A DNA stretch of 28,071 bases from JBOGEB01 sp050743125 (GCA_050743125.1 JBOGEB010000037.1:1-28071); one strand, 5' to 3'; counted from the stretch's first letter, positions 6,043 through 13,451 are shown. Translations and numbers: made by a program. Notes: generated by a model from the sequence alone, not told the origin.

Positions 6043-8376
6043 GTGGACCGCGATAAGGCGCTGCACATGGCCCTCGACCAAATCGAGAAGCAGTTCGGCA
6101 AGGGCGCGGTCATGCGCATGGGCGACCAAGTCAAGGTCAAGGTCGGGATCATCCCCACCGGCGCCCTCAGCCTCGACATCGCCCTCGGCGTCGGCGGCCT
6201 TCCCCGCGGCCGCGTCGTGGAGATATACGGACCAGAGAGCTCCGGGAAAACGACCGTGGCGCTCCATGCGATCGCCGAGGCGCAGAGGGCTGGGGGGATC
6301 GCGGCGTTCATCGACGCGGAGCACGCGCTCGACCCGACGTACGCCGCCGCGCTTGGTGTCGATGTCGAGGCGCTGCTCGTATCCCAGCCCGACACCGGTG
6401 AGCAGGCGCTCGAGATCACCGACATGCTCGTGCGCTCTGGAGCCGTGGACATCGTGGTGATCGACTCCGTCGCCGCCCTCACCCCCCGTGCCGAACTCGA
6501 GGGTGAGATGGGCGACACCCACGTCGGCCTCCAGGCCCGTCTCATGAGCCAGGCGCTCCGCAAGCTCGCCGGCACCCTCAACCGCTCACGCACCTGCTGC
6601 GTCTTCATCAACCAGCTACGCGAAAAGGTCGGGGTGCTCTTCGGCTCACCTGAGGTAACGCCGGGTGGGCGCGCGCTGAAGTTCTACTCGTCGGTCCGGC
6701 TGGACGTGCGGCGCATCGAGTCGCTCAAGGACGGCACCACCTTCGTCGGGAACCGAGTTCGCGTGAAGGTCGTGAAGAACAAGTGTGTCGCTGCCGGAAC
6801 GCGAGTCTTCGACCCGCTGACTGGCCTGACGCACCACATCGAGGACATCGTCGATCACGGCGCAGGCAGCGCAGTGTGGGCCGTGGACAAGCGTGGAGAG
6901 CTGCACGTCTGCCAGATCGGGGCACGCTTCGACCAGGGCGAGCAGGCCGTCATGGGCATCACGCTCCGTGACGAAACCACTCTGAGGGTTACCCCAGATC
7001 ACCAGATTCTGACGGAGTACGGCTGGCGTAAGGCTCACGAGCTTGCCGTCGGTGATCGGGTCGCGCGACCTCGGCATGCCGGGGGGTTCGGAGCCAATGA
7101 GCCGGTTCCGCCAGCGCACGCCCGGCTCGTGGGCTACCTCATCGGCGACGGCTACATAGGCGGCAAGACGCCGATCGCCTTCGTCAACACCGAGCAGAGC
7201 CTCCACGAGGACGCCAGGCGCATCGCCTCGGAGCTCGGATGCGAGGCGCATCCCAAGCCCGATGGCCTCTCGCTGTCCTTCTCGCACCGACCTGGAATGC
7301 GCAATGGCGTGCTGGCCCTCGCCCGCTGGGCGGGCATCTGGGAACACCGCGCGCCCGAGAAGCGTATCCCTCCGACGTTCTTCAATTCGGAGGTTTCCTC
7401 CGAGGTGGTTGCCAATCTGCTGTTCGGTATCTGGGAAACCGACGGGTGGCTCAACCGTGAACAGACTGGCGGCATCTGCTGCGGGTTCGCCACGACGTCG
7501 GAGCAACTGGCCTGGCAGATCCACTTCCTGCTGCTGCGGTGGGGCATCGCAAGCTCGGTGACGGCCCAGCAGCCCGGATCGAGATGGAGCCTGATCGCAG
7601 GACGTCACATCGAGGGCAAGGTACCGTGCTGGCAAGTGCGGGTCAGCGGAATTGACGACATCCGCCGCTTTGCGGATGCCCTCCCGATGTGGGGCCCAAC
7701 GGGGCAGAAACTGACGGCAGAGCTGGCGAACCTCGGGCACAAGCAGCGTCGGGGCTCCCGCACCGTCTCCCTCTCGGCCGCGCAAACCGAGCCCATTCTC
7801 GCGTACCTGCGGGACCGTGGTGTGACCCCTCGGTTCACAGCTCGAGTACTCGGACTGCCCCCATCGTCCGAACAGGCCGGAACCAAGGCCATGCTCGGAG
7901 CACAACGGATGCGCCGGGACCGCGTCGAGCGCCTTGCAGAGGCGCTCGATAGCGCCTTCCTCCGGGAATCCCTGGCCGACGGCCTTTACTACGACCGCAT
8001 CATGGCCATCGCTCCCGTGGAACGTCGGCGAACATTCGACATCGAGGTTCCGGACCTCCATAACTTCATCGCCGACGACATCGTCGTCCACAACTGCGCT
8101 CCCCCGTTCACCCAGTGTGAGTTCGACATCATCTTTGGCCAAGGGATCTCACGTGAAGGATCGTTGCTCGACATCGGTGTGCAGCACGGGATCATCAAAA
8201 AGGCCGGGGCGTGGTACACGTACGACGGCGAGCAGCTCGGCCAGGGGCGCGAGAACGCGCGGCAGTTCCTCAAGGAGCACGACAACATCGCGGCCGAGGT
8301 CTATAAGAAGGTGACCGAGCAACTCGGCCTCGTGCAAACCGACGTGACCGGCTCCGACCCGACCGAGCAGGACTAA
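6043..8376 (+). CDS. recA: RecA recombinase precursor containing an intein
   Basis: RecA forms filaments on single-stranded DNA, drives homologous strand exchange and triggers LexA self-cleavage. The 777-residue precursor consists of a 247-residue N-extein, a 437-residue intein and a 93-residue C-extein; splicing would give a 340-residue RecA of normal length. The N-extein has Walker A GPESSGKT (63-70), Walker B-type VVIDSVAAL and the L2-region segment GVLFGSPEVTPGGRALKFY. The insertion is at VKVVKNK/C, followed after splicing by CAPPF..CEFDI. The start is the GTG at 6043 with AAGGAG eight bases upstream; 20 further codons upstream are not RecA-like. An SOS box precedes the gene and recX follows, as is usual. 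Confidence 0.98.
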   Translation: MDRDKALHMALDQIEKQFGKGAVMRMGDQVKVKVGIIPTGALSLDIALGVGGLPRGRVVEIYGPESSGKTTVALHAIAEAQRAGGIAAFIDAEHALDPTYAAALGVDVEALLVSQPDTGEQALEITDMLVRSGAVDIVVIDSVAALTPRAELEGEMGDTHVGLQARLMSQALRKLAGTLNRSRTCCVFINQLREKVGVLFGSPEVTPGGRALKFYSSVRLDVRRIESLKDGTTFVGNRVRVKVVKNKCVAAGTRVFDPLTGLTHHIEDIVDHGAGSAVWAVDKRGELHVCQIGARFDQGEQAVMGITLRDETTLRVTPDHQILTEYGWRKAHELAVGDRVARPRHAGGFGANEPVPPAHARLVGYLIGDGYIGGKTPIAFVNTEQSLHEDARRIASELGCEAHPKPDGLSLSFSHRPGMRNGVLALARWAGIWEHRAPEKRIPPTFFNSEVSSEVVANLLFGIWETDGWLNREQTGGICCGFATTSEQLAWQIHFLLLRWGIASSVTAQQPGSRWSLIAGRHIEGKVPCWQVRVSGIDDIRRFADALPMWGPTGQKLTAELANLGHKQRRGSRTVSLSAAQTEPILAYLRDRGVTPRFTARVLGLPPSSEQAGTKAMLGAQRMRRDRVERLAEALDSAFLRESLADGLYYDRIMAIAPVERRRTFDIEVPDLHNFIADDIVVHNCAPPFTQCEFDIIFGQGISREGSLLDIGVQHGIIKKAGAWYTYDGEQLGQGRENARQFLKEHDNIAAEVYKKVTEQLGLVQTDVTGSDPTEQD
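6784..8094 (+). mobile_element. RecA-a intein with LAGLIDADG homing endonuclease domain
   Basis: A 437-residue in-frame intein at the site used by the M. tuberculosis RecA intein, and clearly related to it. Splicing motifs are intact: Cys1 (CVAAGTRVFDP), block B TPDH at 70-73, block F/G ending FDIEVPDLHNF..DDIVVHN with His436-Asn437, and Cys as the +1 extein residue. The endonuclease motifs are also present: LVGYLIGDG at 115-123 and LLFGIWETDGW at 212-222, each with its acidic residue (Asp122, Asp220), so homing activity may persist. By eye it is somewhat less GC-biased than the extein, which would fit lateral origin; this was not computed. Confidence 0.96.
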
Positions 8377-8421
8377 CCGTGCCCGGGCAAACCGGTGACG
8401 CCGGAACCGCCCCTCAGAACA

Positions 8422-8551
8422 TGTGTCGAAACTCCCCAGGGCTGCGCCGCGGAGTCACCGGCAAAAGCGCACAGAACAACTCACCGCTCAAAACCCAACA
8501 ATGACCAGCGAAACCAGCCAGGGCACTCGCTCTGCCCCATGTTTCGACACA
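8422..8551 (-). repeat. Dispersed repeat R1, copy B with terminal inverted repeats
   Basis: A 130-base unit between recA and recX, in opposite orientation to copy A at 1571-1702. It is bounded by perfect 11-bp inverted ends, TGTGTCGAAAC (8422-8432) and GTTTCGACACA (8541-8551). The interior matches copy A with indels and substitutions. The recX start lies just outside it. Two copies with shared ends and no coding capacity suggest a small non-autonomous mobile element. Confidence 0.75.
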
Positions 8552-8569
8552 CGCGCTCAGGTCGGCGGG

Positions 8570-9244
8570 GTGGATCCCGTTGGGGAGACGCTCGCGTTCA
8601 TCCTCCGCAGCACGGCAGCGCGTCCGCAGACCGAGGCCGAGATCGTCGGCCGGCTGCGGAGCCGGCAGGTGCCGGGGGACGTCGCCGAGACGGCGCTCAC
8701 CCAGGCGAAGTCGCTCAGGGCGATCGACGACGCGGCGTTCGCACGGGCTTGGGTCTGCGACCGCGGCACGCGCCGCGGATACGGGGTGACACGGCTGCGC
8801 CAGGAGCTGCGCCGCCGACTCGTCCCCGAGGACCTTATCGAGGAGGCACTGACGCAGTTGGAAGACCGTGATGACCTCGCGATCGCAACGGAACTCGCCC
8901 GTCAATGGGCCTCGCGGCTGCCCTCGACGCTCAGCCGCGAGGCAAGCGCCCGCCGCATCGGCGGCTACCTCACCCGCCGGGGGTACCCGCTCGGCCTCGC
9001 CGAGCGGGTGGCGTGGACGGTCAGCGGAGCTTCGTCGTGTGCTGGATCCGGGACGCATGCGTCCCGGATCCAGCACACTCACCGGCCGGAACACTCAATG
9101 CGCATCGACGGCGAAGCGCTAGACGGTGCGACGGCGGAAACGCCGGATGCCGGATGCGACGGTGAAGCCGCCTACGGCGAAAAGGAGGCTGCTGGCGGTG
9201 GAGACGAGCCAAGAAGGGGACCCGTCGAAAACGCCGGAGGGTGA
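8570..9244 (+). CDS. recX: RecX, regulator of RecA, with an aberrant C-terminal tail
   Basis: RecX binds RecA filaments and limits their growth. The conserved part runs from residue 1 (DPVGETLAFILRSTAARPQ) to about 157, with the three-helix repeats LRAIDDAAFARAWVCDR, GYGVTRLRQELRRR and IGGYLTRRGYPLGLAERV. The GTG at 8570 is preferred: AGG lies 8 bases upstream, conserved sequence starts there, and an earlier ATG (8501) lies inside repeat R1. After residue 156 the frame runs through a perfect 42-bp palindrome (9037-9078) and then 55 non-RecX residues to a stop at 9244, overlapping 126 bases of the convergent surface-protein gene. The normal stop was probably lost when the palindrome arose or inserted, giving 224 residues in place of roughly 160-190. 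Confidence 0.92.
   Translation: MDPVGETLAFILRSTAARPQTEAEIVGRLRSRQVPGDVAETALTQAKSLRAIDDAAFARAWVCDRGTRRGYGVTRLRQELRRRLVPEDLIEEALTQLEDRDDLAIATELARQWASRLPSTLSREASARRIGGYLTRRGYPLGLAERVAWTVSGASSCAGSGTHASRIQHTHRPEHSMRIDGEALDGATAETPDAGCDGEAAYGEKEAAGGGDEPRRGPVENAGG
9037..9078. repeat. Perfect 42-bp palindrome at the recX 3' end
   Basis: Two perfectly complementary 21-base arms with no spacer, centred between 9057 and 9058 on GCATGC. It lies where RecX homology ends and 40 bases beyond the stop codon of the convergent minus-strand gene. It could act as a bidirectional terminator for the two convergent genes, although no U tract follows on either side. RecX translation reads through it. Confidence 0.85.
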
Positions 9245-10186
9245 GGCTGCGGCGAGCTGGCCAGCGGCGAGCTGATGACTCGAAGAGGCGGCATCGAAGG
9301 CGGCTGGAGCGCTCACCTGGGGTGTCTTAAGGTCCTGTTGCCCGGGATAGCTCTGCGAGGAGCGCAGGTCCGACAGCGCCGGAGCGGTCAGCGGATGCGG
9401 AGCACCACTGGCGTCGTCCACCGAGGCGTCGGGCGCAAGCGCGTCAGGCTGCACCTCGACAGCGTCGGAGCCGCCGGCGGGACCGATGGTCCGGGTGTCG
9501 TCGTTGGACGCAGGAACAGCGCCGGCCGTCGCGTCGCTGGGCGCGGACTCGTAGTACGAAGATCCGCCGTCGCCCTTGTGGGGGACCTGACGATTGAAGT
9601 CGTCCGACGAGTTGCGGTCACGCAAAAGCCGCGCGAGTGACTGAAGGCCGCCATCGGACGAGGCGCCCAGCACTTCATCGACCACGCGAACCACCATCTC
9701 GTCTGCAGGAGCCAGCAGACCCTCTCCCGCAGGGGCGGCCTGCGGCGCGACCAGCGATCCAGTTGAGGGAGCATCAGCTACCGAAACCGGCTTCCGGGGC
9801 GATGCGGCAGTGCGGGAAACGGGCGACTGCGCCACGGGCGGACGCTCAGCGACGTCGGACGGGAGAAGCACGCCGGTCACCGGGTCGATGAGCTCGCCGG
9901 TGGCTGGGTCGAGCACAGCCTTTGCCCGGTCGACCATCGTGCCGGTCTTGGGGTCGATGAGCCGCCCAGTGGCCTTGTCGACCACGGCGACGGGACGGGT
10001 GACGGGACGCACACCCCGAGGTTGGCTTGTTTCGGGCTGCAGCGATTCGAACTCCAGCGACTGGAACGGGGAATTCGCAGCCGCAGCGACGATCGGAGCA
10101 GTCAGCGGCAGGGACAGCAACGCGGCAGTGACGCCGATGGTGACGATCGAGCGGTTCTTCGCGCCAGAAATCCTAGGCTGGGCCAC
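9119..10186 (-). CDS. Secreted or surface-anchored protein with TG-LIDP-TG repeats
   Basis: A 355-residue protein of no family I can name. It has an N-terminal signal-like segment (basic, then a hydrophobic stretch at about 14-33, ending VAAAANS). Two copies of a repeat of about 20 residues follow (KATGRLIDPKTGTMVD and PATGELIDPVTGVLLPSD), reminiscent of plectin-type repeats. The middle is a long, low-complexity Ala/Pro/Ser/Asp-rich stretch. The C-terminus is a membrane helix followed by IRRFRRRTV. This signal, stalk, helix and basic tail layout resembles a sortase or exosortase substrate, but no LPxTG motif is seen. The GTG at 10186 is chosen for GGAGG four bases upstream; another in-frame GTG lies at 10249. 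It is transcribed towards recX and away from the miaB cluster. Confidence 0.7.
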   Translation of the reverse strand: MAQPRISGAKNRSIVTIGVTAALLSLPLTAPIVAAAANSPFQSLEFESLQPETSQPRGVRPVTRPVAVVDKATGRLIDPKTGTMVDRAKAVLDPATGELIDPVTGVLLPSDVAERPPVAQSPVSRTAASPRKPVSVADAPSTGSLVAPQAAPAGEGLLAPADEMVVRVVDEVLGASSDGGLQSLARLLRDRNSSDDFNRQVPHKGDGGSSYYESAPSDATAGAVPASNDDTRTIGPAGGSDAVEVQPDALAPDASVDDASGAPHPLTAPALSDLRSSQSYPGQQDLKTPQVSAPAAFDAASSSHQLAAGQLAAASPSGVFDGSPSWLVSTASSLLFAVGGFTVASGIRRFRRRTV

Positions 10187-10225
10187 AGCTCCTCCATCTC
10201 CCCCCGTCGCCTGCACCGGTACAGA

Positions 10226-10260
10226 AACACCGATCAGCGACGACAACACCGATCAGCGAC
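10226..10260. repeat. Two 16-bp direct repeats in the divergent intergenic region
   Basis: AACACCGATCAGCGAC occurs at 10226-10241 and again at 10245-10260, a 19-base period. The pair lies 40-75 bases upstream of the surface-protein start and within the 208-base region shared with the divergent small membrane protein gene. Spacing and position suggest a tandem operator, but no regulator is identified. The AT-richer stretch at 10305-10335 probably holds the divergent promoters. Confidence 0.5.
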
Positions 10261-10394
10261 CAGCCCGCGCCCACACGTCTGCGGCGCGGTGGGCCTCAAA
10301 CAGTGCTATGTGAGCGTAGTCTACTCACTACTGATGGCGGGGCAAAGACGAACTAGTCCGCTCGGCCCGCACACAGCGCTGCAGGAGGTGCGGG

Positions 10395-10724
10395 GTGAAC
10401 CCAGTCCAGGTCTGGCTCGTCGTAGGAATCCCCACGCTCGTGGTCGGGCTCGCGCTGTTCCTGCGCCGGTCGCCGAGACGAGCGCTGCTCGGCTACGCGG
10501 TCCTCGCCGCCGGATTCGGCCTGGTCAGCGCCTATCACCGGCCCTCGGGGGCGATTTTCGGGGGGCTGCTCGCGCTGCTCTACGCGGCCGGGCGCGGTGG
10601 TGCGCTGGAGCGGCAGAACTCCTACCCGGACGAGGAGGGGGTGCCCAACACGGCGTTGCACCCCTTCCGCCGCCGCTCTGAAGGCCCTGACGGCACCGGC
10701 GAGGGGAAGGTCAAAGCGAGCTGA
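10395..10724 (+). CDS. Small membrane protein, function unknown
   Basis: A 109-residue protein with three hydrophobic segments (about residues 6-23, 31-47 and 51-65: VWLVVGIPTLVVGLALFL, ALLGYAVLAAGFGLVSAY, GAIFGGLLALLYAAG). The charged C-terminal tail (PFRRRSEGPDGTGEGKVKAS) is probably cytoplasmic. The GTG start has AGGAGG six bases upstream, one of the best ribosome sites in the window. I do not recognise the family. In mycobacteria a small membrane protein gene also sits beside miaB (Rv2732c); equivalence is a guess from position only. Confidence 0.7.
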   Translation: MNPVQVWLVVGIPTLVVGLALFLRRSPRRALLGYAVLAAGFGLVSAYHRPSGAIFGGLLALLYAAGRGGALERQNSYPDEEGVPNTALHPFRRRSEGPDGTGEGKVKAS

Positions 10725-10797
10725 AGGTCGGAGCCTCTTTCGGGACGAGGCGCGGGACGGCCAGGGGTAAGGGGGAGCCCCCCGCAGGAGGGCCGCC

Positions 10798-10823
10798 CGA
10801 AATCGCGCTCCGCACGCCTCATG
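10798..10823. repeat. Dispersed repeat R5, copy 1
   Basis: These 26 bases are the reverse complement of 13351-13376 with two mismatches; similarity does not clearly extend. The copy lies between the small membrane protein and miaB, a 155-base gap that also has a GGGGGAGCCCCC hairpin at about 10770. Confidence 0.5.
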
Positions 10824-10866
10824 GCCTGCGTTTTCAGAACAGGTCCTTCGAGGTCCGCGTCCCCGG

Positions 10867-10872
10867 TATCTT
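10867..10872 (+). promoter_or_regulatory. Possible -10 box for a leaderless miaB transcript
   Basis: TATCTT fits TANNNT and ends seven bases before the miaB GTG at 10880, where no Shine-Dalgarno site is seen. A transcript starting at the GTG is plausible. No -35 box is evident. Confidence 0.35.
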
Positions 10873-10879
10873 TGACCGC

Positions 10880-12280
10880 GTGAGCCAGCGGACCTACTTC
10901 ATTCGCACCTTCGGGTGTCAGATGAACGAGCACGACTCGGAGCGGGCCGCCGGTGTGCTCGAGACGATGGGCTACCGGCCGGCGCCCGACCCGGAGTCGG
11001 CGAGCCTCGTGCTGTTGAACACCTGCGCGATCCGGGAGAACGCGGACAACAAGCTCTACGGCCAGCTGTCGCATCTGAAGCCGCTCAAGCTCGCCGACCC
11101 GGGCAAACGCATCGTGGTGGGCGGGTGCCTGGCGCAGAAGGACCAGGGTGCGATCGTCGAGCGAGCGCCGTGGGTTGACGTCGTCTACGGGACGCACAAC
11201 ATGGGCCGCCTGCCGCACCTGCTCGCCCAGGCCGACTCGACTGCGCTGCCGGTGATCGAGATCCTCGAGCACACCGAGATGTTCCCGTCGGCGCTCCCGG
11301 CCCGCCGGGAGGTGCGCCACCACGCCTGGGTCTCGATCTCAATCGGCTGCAACAACACGTGCGCGTTCTGCATCGTCCCGCTGCTGCGCGGGCCGGAGAA
11401 GTCACGGAAGCTCGGCGAGGTCGTCGCCGAGGCCACCGAACTCGTCGCCGACGGTGTCCGCGAGATCACGCTCCTCGGCCAGAACGTGAATTCGTACGGC
11501 AGGGACCTCGTCTTCTCCGATCCCACAGCCACGGGCCGGCGCAACCGGACACTGTTCGCGGAGCTGCTCTATGCGCTCGGCGGGGTCGATGGCCTGGAGC
11601 GGGTCCGGTTCACCAGCCCGCACCCCAAGGACTTCACGGCGGACGTGTTCACCGCGATGCGGGACGTCCCCAACGTGTGCGAGCAGCTGCACCTGCCGCT
11701 CCAGTCGGGCAGCGACCGGGTCCTGCGCCGCATGCGGCGCAGCTACCGCAGCGCCGCGTACCTCGACCTCGTCGCCGAGGCTCGCGCGACGATCCACGGA
11801 CTCGCGATCTCGACCGACATCATCGTCGGATTTCCCGGTGAGACCGAGGAGGACCTCCAGGACACGCTCCGGGTGGCGGAGGCCGCCGCGTTCGACGCGG
11901 CGTTCACGTTCAAGTACTCCAAGCGTCCCGGCACCCGGGCGGTGAGCCTGGACGGCCACGTCGAGCCCGCGGTGATGGACGAACGCTTCAACCGGCTCAC
12001 CCAGCTGACCCGGACGCTGTCCGCGGCCTCGCACGCCCGCCAGGTCGGCCGGGTCGCCGAGCTGCTCATCGAGGGTCCGTCGAAGACCGACCCCGACCGC
12101 ATGAGCGGCCGCACCCGCGAGAACCGCTTGGTCCACGTGCCGGCGACGCCCGGGGCCACACCGGGCGCGTTCGTCAACGCCCGGCTCACGAAGGCGGCGA
12201 CGCACTACCTGCTCGGCGAGGTGACGGACACCCCGGCCGCCCCGCCCGTTCCCACGCCCGGACCTGGAATCCTCACCTAA
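10880..12280 (+). CDS. miaB: tRNA-2-methylthio-N6-isopentenyladenosine37 synthase
   Basis: MiaB is a radical-SAM methylthiotransferase that turns i6A37 into ms2i6A37 in tRNAs reading UNN codons. The 466-residue protein has all six cluster cysteines: Cys13 (RTFGCQMN), Cys49 (LNTCAIRE) and Cys83 (VGGCLAQ) in the N-terminal UPF0004 domain, and the radical-SAM trio Cys157, Cys161 and Cys164 (GCNNTCAFC). LLGQNVNSYG, FTSPHPKDF, HLPLQSGSDRVL and DIIVGFPGETEEDF-like segments follow in family order, with a C-terminal TRAM domain at about 385-450. The SxPHP motif and overall length favour MiaB over RimO or MtaB. miaA, which makes its substrate, lies 1.2 kb downstream. Confidence 0.97.
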   Translation: MSQRTYFIRTFGCQMNEHDSERAAGVLETMGYRPAPDPESASLVLLNTCAIRENADNKLYGQLSHLKPLKLADPGKRIVVGGCLAQKDQGAIVERAPWVDVVYGTHNMGRLPHLLAQADSTALPVIEILEHTEMFPSALPARREVRHHAWVSISIGCNNTCAFCIVPLLRGPEKSRKLGEVVAEATELVADGVREITLLGQNVNSYGRDLVFSDPTATGRRNRTLFAELLYALGGVDGLERVRFTSPHPKDFTADVFTAMRDVPNVCEQLHLPLQSGSDRVLRRMRRSYRSAAYLDLVAEARATIHGLAISTDIIVGFPGETEEDLQDTLRVAEAAAFDAAFTFKYSKRPGTRAVSLDGHVEPAVMDERFNRLTQLTRTLSAASHARQVGRVAELLIEGPSKTDPDRMSGRTRENRLVHVPATPGATPGAFVNARLTKAATHYLLGEVTDTPAAPPVPTPGPGILT

Positions 12281-12405
12281 CGTGCTCCCCGGACGACCCG
12301 ACCAGCCTGCATTGAGCAGAGCTCGTCCGACATACCGCGCCGATCCTGGGCAGTACGGACTCGCCTCCCAGTGGGGCGACCCGCCCGACATGACCGCGTG
12401 ATTTC

Positions 12406-13329
12406 GTGCCGGACCCTGCGCCCCACGTGCCGCTCGTCGGAGCCGCGATCATTCCCACGGCGCCGCTGCTCGTCCCCGGCGTGAGCGCGACGCTGCCTGA
12501 CGGCGTCGCCGAGGTCCGCCAGACGATGGGTGAGGCGCTCGCGCGCCTGGAGCACGCCGAGTTCGTCGTCCTGGTCGCCGCAGGTGAGGACGCTGCCGGA
12601 GAGCGGGGAGCGAGTGGTCCGCGCGGAAAAACCCATGGCATTCGGCTGCGCCTGCATCCCACCTCGCGGCGTTGCGGAGCGCTTGAGGACAACCAGTACA
12701 CGGCGCGACCCGCGCCTTGCGAGGCGGGCGCAGTCGCACCCTCGGTGTCAACGGAACTTTCCGCTTGGACCACTACGGGCGAGCTCGGCGTCTACGAGCA
12801 CGCCGAGGCGAGCCTCGCCGGGTTCGGCCGCCCCGACCTGTCGACCCGCTTGCGCGTGGCCAGCTGGCTGTCCAACGCATCATGCCAACAGGGGCCGCTC
12901 CCGCCCAGCCTCACCGTCCTCGCGCTGCTGGTCGGCGACCACGCGCCCGTCGTGCCGATCAGCGTGGCCTCGTGCGCCACCGCCCACTTCCTGGCCGCCA
13001 GTGGCGCGGCGATCGCCACCAGCCTCTCCGGGCGCGGTGTCCTGCTGGCCGCCGGTGACCTCTCCGCCGGGCTCGGCGAGCGCTCACCGCGCTACCGGGT
13101 CGAGGGCGCGCCGGCCTGGGACGAGGCGGTGGTCGCGGCGGTCGATGCGCAGAGGCCCGAGCGGCTCGCCGCCCTCGGCCCCGCCGAGGCCCGCCGGGTC
13201 GCGGCGCTCGGCTGGGCGCCGATCGTCGTCGCGCAGGCCGCTTGCATGGCCGCCGGCCTGCGCCTGCGCGTCAAGCACTACTCGGCGCCGCGCGGCGTCG
13301 GCTACCTCGTCGCGGCGACCGACGCCTGA
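12406..13329 (+). CDS. Class III extradiol dioxygenase-like protein (Rv2728c type) with embedded repeat
   Basis: A 307-residue protein that matches the position and character of mycobacterial Rv2728c, between miaB and miaA, related to the LigB-like extradiol dioxygenase fold. Its start (VPLVGAAIIPTAPLLVPGV) fits the family's PHPPLLVP-like opening, but the metal-binding His pair is not conserved. FVVLVAAG, LTVLALLVGDHAPVVPISV, LLAAGDLSAGL and HYSAPRGVGYLVA appear in a plausible order. Residues about 71-108 (GKTHGIRLRLHPTSRRCGAL and onward to CEAG) are encoded by dispersed repeat R2, which keeps the frame open and lengthens the protein by about 38 residues. Function is unknown. The GTG at 12406 could be replaced by GTG 12427. 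It might be a gene in decay, but the remaining 200 residues look under selection. Confidence 0.8.
   Translation: MPDPAPHVPLVGAAIIPTAPLLVPGVSATLPDGVAEVRQTMGEALARLEHAEFVVLVAAGEDAAGERGASGPRGKTHGIRLRLHPTSRRCGALEDNQYTARPAPCEAGAVAPSVSTELSAWTTTGELGVYEHAEASLAGFGRPDLSTRLRVASWLSNASCQQGPLPPSLTVLALLVGDHAPVVPISVASCATAHFLAASGAAIATSLSGRGVLLAAGDLSAGLGERSPRYRVEGAPAWDEAVVAAVDAQRPERLAALGPAEARRVAALGWAPIVVAQAACMAAGLRLRVKHYSAPRGVGYLVAATDA
12616..12728 (+). repeat. Dispersed palindromic repeat R2, copy 2, inside a coding sequence
   Basis: Gap-free match of 113 bases to 2626-2738 (11 mismatches, identical over 45 bases), lying wholly within the Rv2728c-like gene and in frame with it. The outer stem is CCCACCTCGC with GCGAGGCGGG: one A-C mismatch, and one pair changed from T-A to C-G relative to copy 1. 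The inner GGCGCG/CGCGCC hairpin is unchanged. The frame has no stop codon here. In-frame palindromic units of this kind are known in Rickettsia; I know of no named actinobacterial family like this. Confidence 0.85.
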
Positions 13330-13350
13330 GAACGTGGTTTGGAAGGCGAA

Positions 13351-13376
13351 CATGAGGCGTGCGGAGTGCGGTTTCG
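13351..13376. repeat. Dispersed repeat R5, copy 2
   Basis: Reverse complement of 10798-10823 with two mismatches, in the 167-base gap between the Rv2728c-like gene and miaA. The rest of that gap is unusually AT-rich for this genome (about 13395-13425) and contains a CATGGC/GCCATG inverted pair (about 13421-13447) before repeat R4 begins. miaB downstream and miaA upstream space thus share this unit. Confidence 0.5.
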
Positions 13377-13451
13377 AACGGTCCTTGCTACCCGAAACTG
13401 CATCAGCTATAAGTAAAAAACATGGCGTTTGTGGACATAAGGCCATGCTCA

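Noticed and set aside
6646..8142. Minus-strand open frame of 498 codons opposite recA
   Set aside because: Antisense to the recA intein and C-extein; no protein-like motifs.
8501..8569. Earlier ATG for recX at 8501
   Set aside because: It lies inside repeat R1, adds non-conserved residues, and the GTG at 8570 has a better-placed AGG and begins at the conserved RecX sequence.
10020..10045. tRNA-like GATTCGAACTCC
   Set aside because: Resembles a T-arm sequence but no acceptor stem, anticodon arm or CCA region surrounds it, and it falls inside the surface-protein gene.
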